This document shows positions 62,303-64,000 of a DNA stretch of 64,000 bases, in pieces. The position numbers and the translations under genes were made by a program. Source of the DNA: Melanopsichium pennsylvanicum (taxonomy: Eukaryota; Basidiomycota; Ustilaginomycetes; Ustilaginales); assembly GCA_900208305.1 (NCBI GenBank), contig OAPG01000004.1, positions 806,001 to 870,000 of the forward strand, read 5' to 3'. The notes under the pieces were generated by a model that had not been told where the DNA came from, did not search any database, and worked only from the letters and a program-made list of their open reading frames with translations. The number at the start of each line of letters is the position of its first letter. Position 1 is the first letter of the stretch.

Positions 62303-63711
62303 ATGCCTCTACCGCGCTACTCGCTGGACAACGATGCCGAAGGGAGCGACGAAGAATTCGAGGAATCCTACACGTCCAATGATGCAGCCTCATCATCACG
62401 CTTGCCATCGATATCGACCATACCGTTAGGTGCAGGTTCTCCTGCTCCACCATCCGTCTCGCGCCGGTCGCTCTCTCCCTCCATCTCTACGTATGATGCA
62501 CCGTCGAGCCTCGACACCGACGCTCTGCTTGCAAGTACAGCAGATCCAACCACATCTGCTACTTGCTCCAAATCTCGAATACCTCCAACAGCCATCGGAT
62601 GGCCTTACTCTTCCGCTTCGCCAATAAACGCTCTTTCAGCTTTCGAACAGTTAACCCTGTACATGTCGACGCAAAAAGCAGCTCCGGAAGTGCTACCCTT
62701 CCCCACAGGCTCATTCGAATTGTTAGTGTCACAGATGGAGCAACAACAAAGCATTCTCGACTCCCTACTCCACGTTTCAAGTACAACTCAGAATCCCGAG
62801 GCAGTGGAAGATGAGTATGGGGAGGCGGGAAAGGGCGGAATTGACGAGGATGAATTTTTGCGGTTGAACCTGGTTCAGGTGGATTTGGAACGGTGTAAAT
62901 GGTTGCTCAAGCAGATTCTTAGGTCAAGAATCGACCTTTTGCACAAATATGCAGGATTCATTGCCGTAAGACAGATGGAAAAGCGAAAACTCAATGCGAC
63001 CGAGGAACGCTTTGTCAACGAGTAAGTACCATCGCCATACTGCGTGTTTCCCTCCTTTACTCCTAAGGAAACAGGTAAGAAAAGATAAATGAGATTGAAG
63101 CGAGAAAGATGCTGATGATACCGTTGTTGACATTTTCATTATGCGATTGGGTGGGTGATGTTTAGGTACTGGCAGTTGAAAAAAGATCATTTTCACTCGG
63201 CAGTGCTTGGATTTCTTCCCGAGCAATTACACGAATTGACATCGGGTCAATCAGAAGAGTCTCTTTCGCAGCAAGATCATCCATCGAATACTTCGAGCAA
63301 TATGGGTAAGTACACAACCTTTCCAAAGCACAATCACGCTTTCGACTCTTAGGATTCGTTTTGCTAACGAAATTTTGCGATTCTTTCGGATTGAAATTGG
63401 TGTATGATGCGATGGTAGTACCAGGGCCAGACCTGAATGCACCGGTTTTCATTCGTTGTCTTGAGGATTGCGGCTCAATTCCGCTTCCAGAGTAAGTTGT
63501 CAACGACACCCTGACCGAGAAAGATAAGTGCAAGTAAAAGGTAAAGGCATAACTGATCGTTGTTTTCTCTTTTTTTTCACCTTTTTTTTTTTTTGGTATT
63601 TGACACGATGACAGTGGCGAGGAAGCAACACTTGGAAAGGATTCAATTCACTTACTACGGTACAGATCTGTACGAGGATTGGTATATCAAGGCAGTGTCG
63701 TCTTGCTATGA
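62303..63711 (+). CDS. SLD5: Sld5, subunit of the GINS replication helicase complex
   Basis: Four exons: 62303-63021, 63166-63305, 63419-63491 and 63615-63711, giving 342 residues. Donors are GTAAGT in all three introns; phases are 2, 1, 2. The first about 105 residues are disordered and absent from typical Sld5 proteins. The GINS core then starts near 110 with SAFEQLTLYM, and LERCKWLLKQILRSRIDLLH leads to TEERFVNEYWQLKKDHFHSA across the first splice. The C-terminal beta domain is VPGPDLNAPVFIRCLEDCGS, then DSIHLLRYRSVRGLVYQGSV and VLL before the stop, which matches the short C-terminal fold of Sld5. With Psf1-3 it forms GINS, which with Cdc45 and Mcm2-7 drives the replication fork. Length excess is due to the N-terminal extension. 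Confidence 0.93.
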
Positions 63712-63971
63712 TCCAACAGCCCCGAATCGCAAATTCAAAACATTCCACCACAGTAAAGCCGTTTCAAAGGTGATGTCATGGGTCATAATCACACTTCTGA
63801 GTCGTGCTGGAGATGCCCAATTTTGATTCTCTGCTGCTCACACTGCAGTGAACAAAGATTATGATTTGATTGAGTTGTCCTGAATTTGCAAGATTGATTC
63901 CATGGAGACGAAAATGCGTACAAAGGGACTGAAATCCATCTTGTCGCTCAACTCACCCATTGATTATTGCC

Positions 63972-64000
63972 TTACTGCTTCTTCTTGTCCTCTTCTTCCT
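63972..64000 (-). CDS. 3' end of a gene cut by the right edge
   Basis: On the minus strand a frame entering from the edge reads EEEDKKKQ and stops at TAA (63974-63972). The acidic-then-lysine ending is typical of real C-termini, but eight codons cannot name a gene, and the frame could be chance. Confidence 0.25.

Overview
The window looks like nuclear DNA of a basidiomycete yeast or smut fungus, most likely Ustilaginomycotina (Ustilago/Sporisorium/Pseudozyma type). The reasons are long, mostly intron-free, serine-rich genes, introns of about 70-180 bp with GTAAGT-like donors, short spacing between most genes, and a set of eukaryotic housekeeping genes. The lineage is my inference; no ribosomal or mitochondrial marker is present.

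Left part (1-12.3 kb): a fragment of a minus-strand gene at the edge, a serine-rich protein of unknown function (2.8-5.3 kb), then a two-exon minus-strand gene that joins a fungal-looking low-complexity N-terminus to a bacterial-type mannose-1-phosphate guanylyltransferase (5.7-7.55 kb). About 4.7 kb without convincing genes follows. Its last 0.67 kb is strongly CpG-depleted.

Mobile element (12,263-19,031): a complete Ty3/gypsy chromovirus lies on the minus strand. It has 430-bp LTRs that differ at only two positions, TGTTAG/CTAACA termini and a perfect GTCAG target duplication. Its gag-pol frame carries one in-frame TGA and lacks the nucleocapsid knuckle and the protease active site. The primer-binding site looks self-priming. 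On the opposite strand, between pol and the 3' LTR, lies an intact four-exon gene with its own TATA-like box, three phase-1 introns and a six-cysteine cluster. This antisense gene is the most unusual thing in the window.

Middle (19.2-41.2 kb): Vps38/UVRAG-like subunit of the class III PI3-kinase complex, a 94-aa two-exon protein, a membrane protein with Tim17-like glycine-rich segments, mitochondrial ribosomal protein bL36m, ribosome biogenesis factor Urb2/Npa2 (divergent from bL36m), Ctf8 of the Ctf18-RFC clamp loader (convergent with Urb2), and a 2130-residue protein with about seven ASH/MSP-like modules.

Right part (41.6-64 kb): a 55-aa two-exon membrane microprotein, a serine-rich unknown protein, the nucleolar Pumilio protein Nop9, a seven-exon CWH43 gene, a 3.6-kb stretch with no convincing gene, a serine-rich unknown protein, and the four-exon GINS subunit gene SLD5. 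A minus-strand gene tail reaches the right edge. Splice structures were worked out by hand from GT/AG sites, reading phase and family resemblance; no search was run.
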